A DNA stretch of 64,000 nt from Clostridium sp. (GCA_023666615.1 JAMPBQ010000004.1:18402-82401); one strand, 5' to 3'; counted from the first letter of the stretch, positions 53,197 through 63,258 are shown. A program made the numbers and translations. The notes: generated from the letters alone by a model not told the origin.

Positions 53197-53227
53197 CAAA
53201 GTTAGCGAAAAGTATTGACTTTTCAAT
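53197..53227 (-). promoter_or_regulatory. Promoter for the hemerythrin-LuxR regulator
   Basis: The minus strand reads ATTG (53227-53224), 19 nt, TAACTTTG (53204-53197), close to the consensus, 18 nt before the ATG, implying a very short leader. Confidence 0.6.
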
Positions 53228-53253
53228 ACTCAATTTGCGATGCCGCAGCCAGC

Positions 53254-54030
53254 TTACGTCTGCTTTAACCCGGGAAAAAGCGAATATGCGTTGTCTGTTG
53301 TGGCATCTTCCACCTCACGCATAGGTACGCCTAAATATTCAGATATGTGCTTGGCCACCAAAGGAAGATATGCGCTTTCATTGCGTTTGCCCCGATTGGG
53401 CACGGGAGCCAAATACGGGGAATCAGTCTCTAAAAGAATCCTGTCAAGGGTAATTTCCGGCAATGTTTCCCTCACCTTGCAATTCTTGAAGGTCACAATC
53501 CCGTTTATCCCGAAACAATAGTCGCCCACTCTGCGTATGCGGTCCACATCTTCGGCCGTGCCACCAAAGCTATGAAACACCGCCCTCACACGCGGATGCC
53601 CCTGAAGCACCTCCAAGGCCTGGTCCAGCCCCTCCCGGCAATGAATTATCACCGGCAGATCCATCTCTTCTGCCTTACCAGCCTGCATATCGAAAGCGCG
53701 CATCTGCTCTTCCGCATATGTTTTGTCCCAATAAAGGTCGATTCCTACCTCGCCTACAGCCACATATCGCCCTTTGCCTAATTCTTCCAAGCAAACCGCT
53801 GCGGCATCGCTCCACCCATCATTCACTTCTGTTGGATGCAGCCCCATAGCCATGCTCACGCTGTCTCGAAATTTTTCCGCCAATGCCTTCATTGGCTCTA
53901 TTGTGGCGAGTTCAACATTGGGAAAAATCATCTTTTCTACCCCGGCCTCGATAGCGCGGCGCACCGCCGCCTCGCCGCCTCCCCCTTCTTCAAATTCCGG
54001 CAAATAAAGATGCGTATGCGTATCTATCAT
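53254..54030 (-). CDS. tatD: TatD-family metal-dependent DNase
   Basis: This 258-residue amidohydrolase-fold protein has metal ligands in MIDTHTHLYLPEF, GEVGIDLYWD, PVIIHCREG, FHSFGG and LLETDSPYLAPVPNRGKRNE. TatD proteins are 3'-5' exonucleases or DNA-repair nucleases. It ends next to the hemerythrin-LuxR gene and lies 72 nt below the prenyl synthase gene on the same strand. Confidence 0.93.
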   Translation of the reverse strand: MIDTHTHLYLPEFEEGGGGEAAVRRAIEAGVEKMIFPNVELATIEPMKALAEKFRDSVSMAMGLHPTEVNDGWSDAAAVCLEELGKGRYVAVGEVGIDLYWDKTYAEEQMRAFDMQAGKAEEMDLPVIIHCREGLDQALEVLQGHPRVRAVFHSFGGTAEDVDRIRRVGDYCFGINGIVTFKNCKVRETLPEITLDRILLETDSPYLAPVPNRGKRNESAYLPLVAKHISEYLGVPMREVEDATTDNAYSLFPGLKQT

Positions 54031-54102
54031 CTCTCTTTTTTCTTTGTGGTCCAGTAGTTTGTGTGCAATTCCTTATCTTTTGCGCCCCAACAGGCTTCTC
54101 TC

Positions 54103-55062
54103 TTATTTTTTGCGTCCCAATAGTCCGTGGGCAAAATCCTCAAACCATTGGCGCTCTTCCGCTCCAAGCGAGGTCTGCAATAAGCACTCAAGCGCGTCCT
54201 CAGTGTATTGCTTCACCAGCTTCTCTCCTTGCGTCTTTAGATCTAAGGCATCATATAGCCCGGTCACCTTCGCTATCTTCTCCTCATCGGGAATATCTGA
54301 CTTGATCACGGAGGTGAAATTCTCTCCCATCTTGTCTTTCGCCATTATGTACAGCCAGGTCTTCTTCCCATTCAGTATGTCGCCTCCAATTGCCTTGCCA
54401 AAGGTCTTTGGGTCGCCATACACGTCTAGCAGGTCATCCTGCATTTGGAAGGCTATGCCCAAGTTAAGGCCATAATTGAACATCAAGTCTATGTCTTGCT
54501 GGTCTGCGCCAGAGATGAGGGATCCAATGGCGCACGGATATGAAATCAACGCGGAGGTCTTGCCTATGATCATCTGCATATATTGGACAAACGTCACTTC
54601 GTCAACTCTCTCAAAGTCAGCGTCAATCTGTTGCCCTTCATACACTTTCATTGTCATTAAGCCAAAACGGTCAATCACCTCCGGCAAGAACATTGGCGGG
54701 CAGCCCGCAATGCACTTGTACGCCATGCTCACCATCGCGTCGCCGCTCAATATCGCCGTGTTTACATCCCATTTCTTCCAAACAGTCGGCCTCCCCCTGC
54801 GCACATCCGCATTGTCCATTACATCGTCATGCACAAGGGTAAAGTTGTGGAAAATCTCAACTCCTACTGCCGGCCATATTGCTTGCCCGGAATCACCCCC
54901 GAACGCGTCATTGCATGCCAATAGCAAAGTTGGCCTTAATCGTTTCCCTCCGGCCTCCATTGCATATTTGATCGGCTCATAAAGACCGCTCGGATAAGCA
55001 GGATATTCTATCTTTGAGATGCATTGCTCTATAAGCTTGGCATATTCGCTGGATGTCAACAT
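54103..55062 (-). CDS. Polyprenyl (farnesyl/geranylgeranyl-type) diphosphate synthase
   Basis: This trans-prenyltransferase of about 319 residues has GGKRLRPTLLLA, the first Asp-rich motif DDVMDNADVRRG, GQQIDADF and the second Asp-rich motif QMQDDLLDVYGD. It chain-extends IPP to C15-C20 products for quinone and undecaprenol synthesis. The ATG at 55062 is used; the upstream extension to 55128 is not conserved in the family. It precedes tatD and follows galM on the minus strand. Confidence 0.92.
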   Translation of the reverse strand: MLTSSEYAKLIEQCISKIEYPAYPSGLYEPIKYAMEAGGKRLRPTLLLACNDAFGGDSGQAIWPAVGVEIFHNFTLVHDDVMDNADVRRGRPTVWKKWDVNTAILSGDAMVSMAYKCIAGCPPMFLPEVIDRFGLMTMKVYEGQQIDADFERVDEVTFVQYMQMIIGKTSALISYPCAIGSLISGADQQDIDLMFNYGLNLGIAFQMQDDLLDVYGDPKTFGKAIGGDILNGKKTWLYIMAKDKMGENFTSVIKSDIPDEEKIAKVTGLYDALDLKTQGEKLVKQYTEDALECLLQTSLGAEERQWFEDFAHGLLGRKK

Positions 55063-55154
55063 TTTGGGTCTGTGTTTATTAGGATATGATTTTAGAACAA
55101 TAGTGAATAGCGCGCCTGCGCCATTCACTATTGCATATATTTCTGTAAAATACG

Positions 55155-56204
55155 TTATTCAGCTGAAAATTTGAACTTTATCACACGGCTGTATTCCTCG
55201 CCGGCCTTTATGAATGGCGATGGAAAATCCGCATGATGCACAGCGTCGGGGAAACCTTGGCATTCGAGCGCCACGGCGTCATAGTCCTCATAGCTGCGGC
55301 CGGATTTGCCCATCGGGCAGCCTGCCAGCCAATTGCCTGTGTAGACCTGCACGCCGGGCTGGTCTGTGAATACCTCCAGCTTGCGACCGCTCTTGGGGTC
55401 TACAAGCACAGCGGCTTCCTGCACCTTCCCCGGCTCATAGTTGTCTAGCACGAAGCAATGGTCATAACCTTTGCCGTAAACAAGGGGCTGGAAATCGCTC
55501 TTGCCGTTGCCGTCGCGTCCTATGGCGTGCATTTCGGTGAAATCCATCGGCGTGCCTGCCACGGGAGCCTTTTCGCCTGTGGGGATTAGCGTCTCGTCTG
55601 TAGGCAAGAATCTTGACGCGTTCAGCTTGAGCAGGTGGTCGTTTACGCAGCCTGAGCTCTCTCCCGCCAAATTGAAATAAGCGTGATTCGTAAGATTGGC
55701 CACTGTGTCCGCATCGCTCACGGCCTTGAGCTCAAGAATCAACTCGTTGTCGTCAGTCCATGTATAAGTCGCCGTCACCTTCATATTGCCCGGATAGTTC
55801 TCTTCCCCATCCTTTGCGTTGTAAGTGAACACCACCTTGTTGCCCTGCGCATCGGCCTCCCAAATTTGGTTCTGAAACCCTTCGGGGCCGCCGTGAAGCG
55901 CATTCGGCCCATTATTGATGGCCAGCTGATATTTCTTGCCGTCAACAACGAGGTCGCCCTTGGCTATGCGGTTGGCGAATCTGCCGGGCACCTTGCCTGC
56001 GCATGGCCCGTCATAAAAGTACGATTTCGCCTCGGGATAGCCTATCACAACGTCGGCCAGCTTGCCTTCGCGGTCAGGCACAATCACCGACTGAATGGCA
56101 GCGCCTATGCTGCACAGCGTAACGCTTGCGCCCGACGCGTTGGTGAGGGTTATGAAAGCCGCGGGCCCTTTTGAGGTGGGCTGCGTTTCTATGCTGCTCT
56201 TCAT
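55155..56204 (-). CDS. galM: Aldose 1-epimerase (mutarotase)
   Basis: This protein of about 349 residues has galactose mutarotase signatures: VIGYPEAKSYFYDGP, GRFANRIAKGD, NGPNALHGGPEGF, the catalytic His in NLTNHAYFNLAG, and a Glu near AVALECQGFPDAVH. It interconverts alpha and beta galactose for the Leloir pathway. ATG at 56204 is chosen, 1 nt after the galK stop, so it is translationally coupled with galK. Confidence 0.95.
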   Translation of the reverse strand: MKSSIETQPTSKGPAAFITLTNASGASVTLCSIGAAIQSVIVPDREGKLADVVIGYPEAKSYFYDGPCAGKVPGRFANRIAKGDLVVDGKKYQLAINNGPNALHGGPEGFQNQIWEADAQGNKVVFTYNAKDGEENYPGNMKVTATYTWTDDNELILELKAVSDADTVANLTNHAYFNLAGESSGCVNDHLLKLNASRFLPTDETLIPTGEKAPVAGTPMDFTEMHAIGRDGNGKSDFQPLVYGKGYDHCFVLDNYEPGKVQEAAVLVDPKSGRKLEVFTDQPGVQVYTGNWLAGCPMGKSGRSYEDYDAVALECQGFPDAVHHADFPSPFIKAGEEYSRVIKFKFSAE

Positions 56205-56205
56205 A

Positions 56206-57336
56206 TTAGTCTTCAAGCTTGCGGGCTCCGTCTGAAAGGATTACGTCGTAAACCTTGGGCTCTACGCCGTATTTCTCCTGGAATTTCTTCTTTGCGGTCT
56301 CAATGAACTTGTCATGCAGCTCGTCCTTAACGAGGTTGATGGTGCAGCCGCCAAAGCCGCCGCCCATGATGCGCGAGCCGGTCACGCCGCATTCCTTTGC
56401 TATGTCGTTGAGGTAGTCAAGCTCTTCGCATGAAACTTCGTACTCCTTGGAGAGTCCTTCGTGCGTCTCGTACATGCGTTCGCCCACAGTCTTCAGGTCG
56501 CCCTTCAGGAGTGCGTCGCAAACATCAAGCACGCGCTGCTTCTCGCCAATCACATAGTGGGCGCGCATATAGTCCTCAGCCGTGATTTCGGGCTTGATCT
56601 TCTCAAGGTCTTCAAACGATGCGTCGCGCAGCGTCTCTACGCCAAGCTTTTTGGCTACGCGCTCGCATGACTCGCGGCGCTTGTTGTAGGGGGAGTCTAC
56701 GAGCTCATGCTTTACGCAGCTGTTAACGAGTACCAGAGTGTAGCCGTCAAGCTTCATGGGGAAGTACTCGTAGTCGAGCGAGCGGCAGTCGAGGCGAATC
56801 AGATGGTCCTTCTTGCCGAATACTGACGCGAACTGGTCCATAATGCCGCAGTTAACGCCGCAATAGTTGTGCTCTGTGCTTTGGCCTATCTTGGCAAGCT
56901 CCATCTTGGGGAAGGTGTTGTTGTTGAACAGGTCATTGATCGCATACGCGAAGCAGCTTTCAAGGGCGGCCGACGAAGACAGGCCAGCGCCAAGGGGCAC
57001 ATCGCCCGCGAAGACTGTGTCAAAGCCTTCCACCTTGCCTCCGCGCTTGATGAACTCACGGCATACGCCGAAGATGTAGCGTGCCCACTGCTGTTCGGGG
57101 GCGTCCTCCTCATTGAGGCCGAACTCGCAATATTCGTTTATGTCGATTGAGAAGACGCGCACCTTGTTAAGGCCGTTGGGCTTCACTTCTGCCATAATCA
57201 CCTTGTCGATGGCGCCGGGGAACACGAATCCACCGTTGTAGTCGGTGTGTTCGCCGATGAGGTTGATACGGCCTGCCGATGCGTACATCGTGCCGGGGAA
57301 GTGCTTGTTGAACTCTTCTTTGATTTGGTTTTCCAT
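56206..57336 (-). CDS. galK: Galactokinase
   Basis: This 376-residue GHMP kinase has the galactokinase signature GRINLIGEHTDYNGG, the ATP-binding PLGAGLSSSAALE and the C-terminal GGGFGGCTINLV. It phosphorylates galactose at C1. It begins the galK-galM operon from a perfect promoter. Confidence 0.97.
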   Translation of the reverse strand: MENQIKEEFNKHFPGTMYASAGRINLIGEHTDYNGGFVFPGAIDKVIMAEVKPNGLNKVRVFSIDINEYCEFGLNEEDAPEQQWARYIFGVCREFIKRGGKVEGFDTVFAGDVPLGAGLSSSAALESCFAYAINDLFNNNTFPKMELAKIGQSTEHNYCGVNCGIMDQFASVFGKKDHLIRLDCRSLDYEYFPMKLDGYTLVLVNSCVKHELVDSPYNKRRESCERVAKKLGVETLRDASFEDLEKIKPEITAEDYMRAHYVIGEKQRVLDVCDALLKGDLKTVGERMYETHEGLSKEYEVSCEELDYLNDIAKECGVTGSRIMGGGFGGCTINLVKDELHDKFIETAKKKFQEKYGVEPKVYDVILSDGARKLED

Positions 57337-57388
57337 TGTTCGATATGTATTTAGGGTAAAAATTTGTTGCGTCCAATGCTTATAGGCA

Positions 57389-57420
57389 CAAAATTAATGA
57401 TTTTTGCATAAATTCCCAAA
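57389..57420 (-). promoter_or_regulatory. Promoter for galK-galM
   Basis: The minus strand reads TTTG (57420-57417), 20 nt, TAATTTTG (57396-57389), a perfect consensus, 53 nt before the galK ATG. Confidence 0.75.
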
Positions 57421-57437
57421 TAAAAATCCGCAAATTT

Positions 57438-58331
57438 TTAATTCATTGCCTTGGCCTTGGCGCGATATTGCATCGCCTTGGCCGCATCTCCCTTCTTGTC
57501 AAGGCAATCCGCGGCCAAATTCAGGGCCTCCTTGTATATGTCGGCGTATTCTCCCGTATATTTCTCGTTGTCTATAAGAATGGAAAGATACGTCAATGCC
57601 GAATCGTATTCTCCTTTCTCCGCATACAGCTTGGCTATCTTGTAGTTGGCTGAGGTGATAGTCTGGAAGTCCTTCTCTTTTGCAGATGCCGCGTTTTGGA
57701 ATCCTTCATTGTAGAAGGAGATTGCCTTGTCGGGCATTTCCGCCATGGCTAGGGCGTCGCCCAGCGACATAAGAAGCTCTACGTTCTTCGGATCCACTTC
57801 CATCGCCTCCACGCCAAGCTGCACAGCCCCGTTAGGTTGGTTTGCGTCAAGAAATAACCTGATAGCCTGGTTGTATGACGCTATCGACATTTTCTTGTCT
57901 CCTTTGGCCGTCATGCGGGCAATCGTCACGTAAGGCCTGGCAAACCCCGGATTCAAGTCAATGCATTTCCCCAGCCAGGACATGGCCATTGTTTTGTCGC
58001 CGGCCTGAAGGTATAGGTCGCCAAGGGCCTGGCATCCAAGATAATCATTGGGATTGGCGCGCATGTATTCATTCAAGCGGTCTATGCCTTTCTGCAGCTC
58101 GCCTGTGCCGGCAAGGGAATAAGCGTATGTGACTTCAAGCTCGGATATGTCCTCTCCCGCGTCAACAAGTCTTTGAATTAGGGCCTTAGCCAAGGCTTGG
58201 TCGCCTGATTGGCTAGCCTGCATGATTTGCGGATACAGTTTGTCCACCATTTCCGTTGACGCCTCGTCCTGTGCATATGCCGCGAATAGCGCGGAAAGGG
58301 CCAAAGCCATTGTTAGAATTTTTTTCATCAT
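57438..58331 (-). CDS. Secreted TPR protein
   Basis: This 297-residue protein has a signal peptide (MMKKILTMALALSALFAAYA) with no lipobox, so it is likely periplasmic. TPR units follow: GTGELQKGIDRLNEYMRANP, AGDKTMAMSWLGKCIDLNPG and MPDKAISFYNEGFQ, with a final AADCLDKKGDAAKAMQYRAK. It lies 24 nt after the TonB-dependent receptor gene and is probably cotranscribed with it. Confidence 0.8.
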   Translation of the reverse strand: MMKKILTMALALSALFAAYAQDEASTEMVDKLYPQIMQASQSGDQALAKALIQRLVDAGEDISELEVTYAYSLAGTGELQKGIDRLNEYMRANPNDYLGCQALGDLYLQAGDKTMAMSWLGKCIDLNPGFARPYVTIARMTAKGDKKMSIASYNQAIRLFLDANQPNGAVQLGVEAMEVDPKNVELLMSLGDALAMAEMPDKAISFYNEGFQNAASAKEKDFQTITSANYKIAKLYAEKGEYDSALTYLSILIDNEKYTGEYADIYKEALNLAADCLDKKGDAAKAMQYRAKAKAMN

Positions 58332-58355
58332 ATTTCCTTGATTAATTTTGATTAT

Positions 58356-60560
58356 TCAAATGTTTATTCTCAAAGTGGCGCCCGCGCTCCATGGCGCTGC
58401 CCTTTGCACGAAGGCATGCCCTATTGATACGAAATAAAAAGTATTGTACTTCGTGTTTGTAATATTTTCCGCCCAAAGCCTTACGCTCCATTTTTCGTGG
58501 TCGAGCGCCAGCGACGCGGACAATGTCGCATAAAATGGCTGGCGCACAGTGTTGGCCTCATCCCAATATATATCTCCGACGCCGCGCACGCTTGCGCACA
58601 CCGATGGCACCACTCCAAGGATAGTCCGCGGCAAGGAATAATTGACCGAAGCAAAAAGCGTATTGCTTGGAGCATAGGGCAATCGCTTGCCCCTGAAATC
58701 CTCTTTGCCGTTGAAATATCTGCGGAATGTGGCATTGGTGTATCCATAGCTGCCGTATAGCTGCAATTGATCAGTGGGCGACCATGTCACGGTAGCCTCT
58801 GCACCGTAGGATCGCGTGCGGCCCGCATTTGTCATAATGCGGCCCGTGGTCATGCCATCGGGAAATGTAGTGAGCTGCTGGTCTGTGCATGAAATATAGA
58901 ATAAGGTGCCTGAATAGTCTAACCTGCCCGCTGTGCCTTTGACTCCCAGTTCGTAGTTCCAGCTCTTCTCCGGCTTGTAACTGACTATCTCGTCCACATC
59001 GTATTTCATCGTCAAGCCCATAAGCTCCATTATGCGCTGCTGAAGCACATCACTGAACATTTGCGAATTATACCCGCCGGCCTTATATGCCTTCGACACA
59101 TTGGCGTAGACGCGTGCATTTCCAAAATCATAGCCTACGGCCAGCTTTGGCAGCAATTCGCCAAAGTTCTGCGATAGATGCCCATGGTCGTGGATATCCA
59201 CCGGCGAATGTCCGTACACTTCTTTGGTGCCGTCAGGCAGAACATGCCATGTAGTGTAGCCAGTGCTGCAATCGCTGTTATACATCAGTGATGCCCACTC
59301 CAAATCCCAACGAAGGCCAAATTCGAAATCCCATGCTCCAAGCTGATACTTGCTTTGCTGATACAAGGCCACGCCTTTCGCGATATTGAGAAAAGCGCTC
59401 CCGAGCACGAATTGCCTTGTGTCCCATGAAATCGGATATGACGGATTCATCTGATTTGGATGAGCCTCTATAAGCTTGCTGATGCCGGTATCCTTAAAGG
59501 TTACAGGCGCGTTCATGTCATTATGCTTATAGAATCCGAATACGCCGGCCAGCCAGTTGTATTTGCCCCTTCGGCCTCTTGCGTACAAGTCCTCGGTCAG
59601 CGCCCATTCTTTGCTCTTCTGCGTTAGGGTAAAGTATGGCTCTGGCGTGAAGTCTTGGTCGAGCGTCATATTGTCGTCAATGTACTGCACGGAAGTAACA
59701 GAGGTGACAACCACGCGTTTGCTCGACCATCCCACCGTAAGCCCGTCGGCGAATGAGAATCGGCGATAAAAGCATGTGTCGTTGTACGCCAGCTTGCCTG
59801 TGGCATAATCCTCATAAGGATACCCGCCCTGCCGCGTTATTCCGGCCGATGCGGCATTAGTCACGGATAGACGGCTCGACGGATGCCACGAAAGTTTCCA
59901 CCTGAGTGATCCGGATTTGTCAGTGTCAAGCCGGCCGTGGTTGTATTCATTGCGGAAATATCCGTCTGTCATTGCGTAATAGCCGGTTATGGAGGTCGCA
60001 AGCTTGTCATTGACCCTTGCGTAGTAGCTAATGGCCGCCTTTGCGCTATTGGCGCGCCCGTACTCAGCCATCAGCTTCAGCCCCTGGTATGCCCAAGGCG
60101 AAAGAGTGCTGATGTTGACTTGCCCGCACATTGTGTTGCGCCCATTGAGGATGGACTGCGCGCCGCGAAAAACCTCAATTTTCCCTATATCTAATATGTC
60201 GAAATCGTAATTGTTCTTATTGAGGAACGGAACACCATCGACGCTTAGGCCCACTGCCGGCTGGTCTATTCTGGCGCCCAAGCCTCGCACATATATTGAT
60301 GAGGTCATGCGCGACCCATAAGCCGGAAGGAAAAAATTGGGAGCAATCTCCCCTATCCCGCGCATCGACCGCACATTCTCCCTTTGCAGCATCGACTGGC
60401 TGATAGTGGTCACCGCCGACATTTCACTGCTGGCGTTTTGCTTTTCTCCCACTATCGCCACCTCATTGAGCATAGTGGTGACAACTGTGTCTTGCTGCCC
60501 CATTGCCAATGAGGCAGCCTGCAAAAGAAGAGCAGCAAGTGTGATTTTAAGAATTTTCAA
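58356..60560 (-). CDS. TonB-dependent outer-membrane receptor
   Basis: This 734-residue protein starts at TTG; no in-frame ATG fits, as a stop lies a few codons upstream. A signal peptide (ITLAALLLQAASLAMGQ), a plug domain (SSIYVRGLGARIDQPAVGLS, FRGAQSILNGRNTMCGQVNI) and a long beta barrel ending in a C-terminal aromatic/hydrophobic strand follow. It lacks the SusC N-terminal carboxypeptidase-like domain and has no SusD partner, so it resembles siderophore or vitamin receptors of the FyuA type. The substrate is unknown. It follows folB by 21 nt and precedes the TPR gene. Confidence 0.88.
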   Translation of the reverse strand: MKILKITLAALLLQAASLAMGQQDTVVTTMLNEVAIVGEKQNASSEMSAVTTISQSMLQRENVRSMRGIGEIAPNFFLPAYGSRMTSSIYVRGLGARIDQPAVGLSVDGVPFLNKNNYDFDILDIGKIEVFRGAQSILNGRNTMCGQVNISTLSPWAYQGLKLMAEYGRANSAKAAISYYARVNDKLATSITGYYAMTDGYFRNEYNHGRLDTDKSGSLRWKLSWHPSSRLSVTNAASAGITRQGGYPYEDYATGKLAYNDTCFYRRFSFADGLTVGWSSKRVVVTSVTSVQYIDDNMTLDQDFTPEPYFTLTQKSKEWALTEDLYARGRRGKYNWLAGVFGFYKHNDMNAPVTFKDTGISKLIEAHPNQMNPSYPISWDTRQFVLGSAFLNIAKGVALYQQSKYQLGAWDFEFGLRWDLEWASLMYNSDCSTGYTTWHVLPDGTKEVYGHSPVDIHDHGHLSQNFGELLPKLAVGYDFGNARVYANVSKAYKAGGYNSQMFSDVLQQRIMELMGLTMKYDVDEIVSYKPEKSWNYELGVKGTAGRLDYSGTLFYISCTDQQLTTFPDGMTTGRIMTNAGRTRSYGAEATVTWSPTDQLQLYGSYGYTNATFRRYFNGKEDFRGKRLPYAPSNTLFASVNYSLPRTILGVVPSVCASVRGVGDIYWDEANTVRQPFYATLSASLALDHEKWSVRLWAENITNTKYNTFYFVSIGHAFVQRAAPWSAGATLRINI

Positions 60561-60581
60561 TGGATCAGCTTTCAGTGTGAA

Positions 60582-60938
60582 TCAGAATGAATATGTGTAA
60601 GATACCAACTCAAGTTCCGCCGGTACGGGCGGAGCCAGCTTGGCCACAGTCACCGAGCCTGAAGCCACCTTGTCGGCATATCGCTCCTTGATGGCGCGGG
60701 CTATGCGAAAGGCCACGGCCTCAATAAGCTTTGATGGCTGCCGCATCTCCCGCTTCACTAGCTCAATCACTTCCGCATAGTTTACTGTCATGTCCAAATT
60801 ATCTCCGGCCGCGGCCTCGTCGGCCTGCGGCACGGATATATGTATGTCTATTTCAAACACGTTTCCCACTCGCCTTTCTTGGTCAAGGACTCCGTGATGG
60901 CCCGTCATCCGCAGGCCCTTAATGGTTATTTCTCCCAT
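60582..60938 (-). CDS. folB: Dihydroneopterin aldolase
   Basis: This 118-residue protein fits the FolB family: GLRMTGHHGVLDQERRVG with the conserved Tyr/His-Gly-type active-site segment, FEIDIHI, VNYAEVIELV and a core LIEAVAFRIA. It converts dihydroneopterin to 6-hydroxymethyldihydropterin in folate synthesis. The ATG at 60938 is 2 nt after the rnr stop, so the two are coupled; the long frame to 60944 uses a TTG. Confidence 0.9.
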   Translation of the reverse strand: MGEITIKGLRMTGHHGVLDQERRVGNVFEIDIHISVPQADEAAAGDNLDMTVNYAEVIELVKREMRQPSKLIEAVAFRIARAIKERYADKVASGSVTVAKLAPPVPAELELVSYTYSF

Positions 60939-60940
60939 AT

Positions 60941-63190
60941 TCAATGTCCTCTTCTGGCTTTTTGCTTTGGCCCGCGCCCGCGGCTTTTCTTCTGCGGATG
61001 CGACGCGGCTTCTCTCTGCTTGGCGTTGGCGCGCTGCTGCGGATCGCGGCCTTGGTCGTCCAAAAGGGCGAAGTCAAGCTGCTTCTTGTCAAGGTTTGCC
61101 CTAGCCACTTTCACATGCACGCGGTCGCCTAGCCTATAGCGGTTGTTGTGCCGGCGCCCTACAAGGCTATAGTTCTTTTCATCGAATTCATAATAGTCAT
61201 CGGCCAAATCCCTTACCGGCACGAGGCCTTCGCATTTGTTCTCTTCAAGTTCTACGTAAAGCCCCCATTCTGTCACGCCGGAGATAATGCCTGAATACAC
61301 TTGCCCTAGCCTCTCTGACATGAATTCCACTTGCTTAAACTTGATGGACGCCCTTTCTGCGTTGGCGGCAAGCTGCTCCATTTGGGAGGAGTGCTTGCAT
61401 TCTTCCTCAAGCTTCTCGCGGTCTACGCTCCGTCCTCCCTTCAGGTAACGATCTAGCAAACGGTGAACCATCATATCTGGATACCTGCGTATTGGCGAAG
61501 TAAAATGTGTGTAAAAGTCAAATCCAAGTCCATAGTGGCCTATATTCTCCGTGGAATACTCGGCCTTGGCCATTGAGCGTATCGCCAAGGTTGACAGGAA
61601 GTTTTCCTCGCCTTTGCCCTTTACGTCGGCCAGCATGCGGTTGATGGACTTGTTCACTTCCTTTGCCGGGCCCGCCGGCTTTATTTTGTATCCGAACGTG
61701 CTTGAAAGGGCTGCCAGGTCTGACAGCTTGCCCGGGTCTGGCATGTCATGAATCCGATACACAAAGCTTTTGGCCTTTTTCTTTGTGCCCTTTACGTTGC
61801 CTATGTAGGAGGCCACTGTGCGGTTGGCCAAAAGCATGAATTCTTCGATAAGCTTGTTGGCCTCTTTTGATTCCTTGAAATAAACAGATACGGGCTTGCC
61901 GGTCTCGTCTATGTCAAATCTTACTTCTACTCGGTCAAATTCCACCGAACCGTTGTCGTATCTCTCTTTGCGCAGGACTTGGGCCAATTTGTTGAGAATT
62001 GAAAGCTCTTCAGCGTAGTCTCCTTCTCCTTTTTCTATTATTTCCTGAGCCTCCTCATAGGTGAATCTGCGATTGCTGCGGATCACCGTGCGGGCTATCT
62101 CCGAAGACACGACTTTCCCTCCGGGCGTCATTTCAAAGATGGCGGAGAATGTCAGCTTGTCCTCGTCGGGGCGCAGCGAGCATATACCATTGCTCAAGTG
62201 TTCGGGCAGCATGGGCACCACTCGGTCTACCAAGTACACCGATGTAGCCCTTTTCTGCGCTTCGTGGTCGATGATGGTGTTGGGCTTTACATAATGCGTT
62301 ACGTCGGCTATATGCACGCCTATGCGGTAGTTGCCGTTTGGCATCTTCTCAAACGAAAGTGCGTCGTCAAAGTCCTTGGCGTCTTTCGGGTCGATGGTAA
62401 AGGTGGTAACGTTGCGCATGTCAAGCCTCTTTTCCACTTCTTGGCTTGTTATCCCGGCGCCTATCTTGTCAGCGGCCTTCTCCACTGCCTCGGGATAGCG
62501 GTATGGCAAGCCAAATTCAGCCAATATGGCATGGATTTCAGCCGTATTCTCGCCCGTCTTGCCCAAAATGTCAATCACCTCGCCCTTGGGATTCTTTTGG
62601 TCGTCGGGCCATTCGGTGATTTGCACTATGGCCTTGTCGCCGGTCTGCCCTCCCTTCAGCTTTGCCTTCGGGATAAAAATGTCTGACGCGAGGAATTTCG
62701 AGTCGGTAAGGAGATATGCGAAGTGCTTGTCCACCTGCAGCGTGCCGATGAACACTTGTTCGTTTTTCTCTATGATTTCTATAACTTCCGCCTCTGGCTC
62801 GGCGCCTCGCCGCCTTGCGGCTATTGATACCCTTACCCGGTCGCCGTTAAGCGCGTGCATGGAGTTGCGCTCGGCCACTGATATAACTTCGCCATCCTCT
62901 TCGGTGGTGACGCTGTTCTTCCCATTGCTTCGCCTTGAGAATACGCCCGTTGCAACGACACTGCGCATTATTGGCTTGTACCGTCCCGGCTGCACTTCAT
63001 TGATTTCTCCATCAAACGCCAGTTCGGCCAAGGCCATCGCCACAGCCTTTTGATGCGCGGCCGACGTGTATTGCAGCGCGGCGGCCACTTGGTGGTAATT
63101 CAGCACCTTATCTTTTTGGCTCTCTACATAGTCCAGCACCTGAGCTCGCATTACCTTGCCGGGCACTGATTTCCTTGATTGCTTTGCCAT
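60941..63190 (-). CDS. rnr: Ribonuclease R
   Basis: This 749-residue RNB-family exoribonuclease has an N-terminal HTH-like segment, cold-shock domains (around VATGVFSRRSNGK and VFIGTLQVDKHF), the RNB catalytic core TIDPKDAKDFDDALSFE with its Asp cluster, HYGLGFDFYTHFTSPIRRYPD and an S1 domain, ending in a basic tail (KKSRGRGPKQKARRG). It degrades structured RNA 3' to 5'. It lies upstream of folB in the same transcript. Confidence 0.95.
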   Translation of the reverse strand: MAKQSRKSVPGKVMRAQVLDYVESQKDKVLNYHQVAAALQYTSAAHQKAVAMALAELAFDGEINEVQPGRYKPIMRSVVATGVFSRRSNGKNSVTTEEDGEVISVAERNSMHALNGDRVRVSIAARRRGAEPEAEVIEIIEKNEQVFIGTLQVDKHFAYLLTDSKFLASDIFIPKAKLKGGQTGDKAIVQITEWPDDQKNPKGEVIDILGKTGENTAEIHAILAEFGLPYRYPEAVEKAADKIGAGITSQEVEKRLDMRNVTTFTIDPKDAKDFDDALSFEKMPNGNYRIGVHIADVTHYVKPNTIIDHEAQKRATSVYLVDRVVPMLPEHLSNGICSLRPDEDKLTFSAIFEMTPGGKVVSSEIARTVIRSNRRFTYEEAQEIIEKGEGDYAEELSILNKLAQVLRKERYDNGSVEFDRVEVRFDIDETGKPVSVYFKESKEANKLIEEFMLLANRTVASYIGNVKGTKKKAKSFVYRIHDMPDPGKLSDLAALSSTFGYKIKPAGPAKEVNKSINRMLADVKGKGEENFLSTLAIRSMAKAEYSTENIGHYGLGFDFYTHFTSPIRRYPDMMVHRLLDRYLKGGRSVDREKLEEECKHSSQMEQLAANAERASIKFKQVEFMSERLGQVYSGIISGVTEWGLYVELEENKCEGLVPVRDLADDYYEFDEKNYSLVGRRHNNRYRLGDRVHVKVARANLDKKQLDFALLDDQGRDPQQRANAKQREAASHPQKKSRGRGPKQKARRGH

Positions 63191-63258
63191 GTGTTCTGCT
63201 TATAAGTTGAAAACGTTGTCGGGGCGTTCCTTGCTTCTTTTCCCCTTAAAAACTAAAA

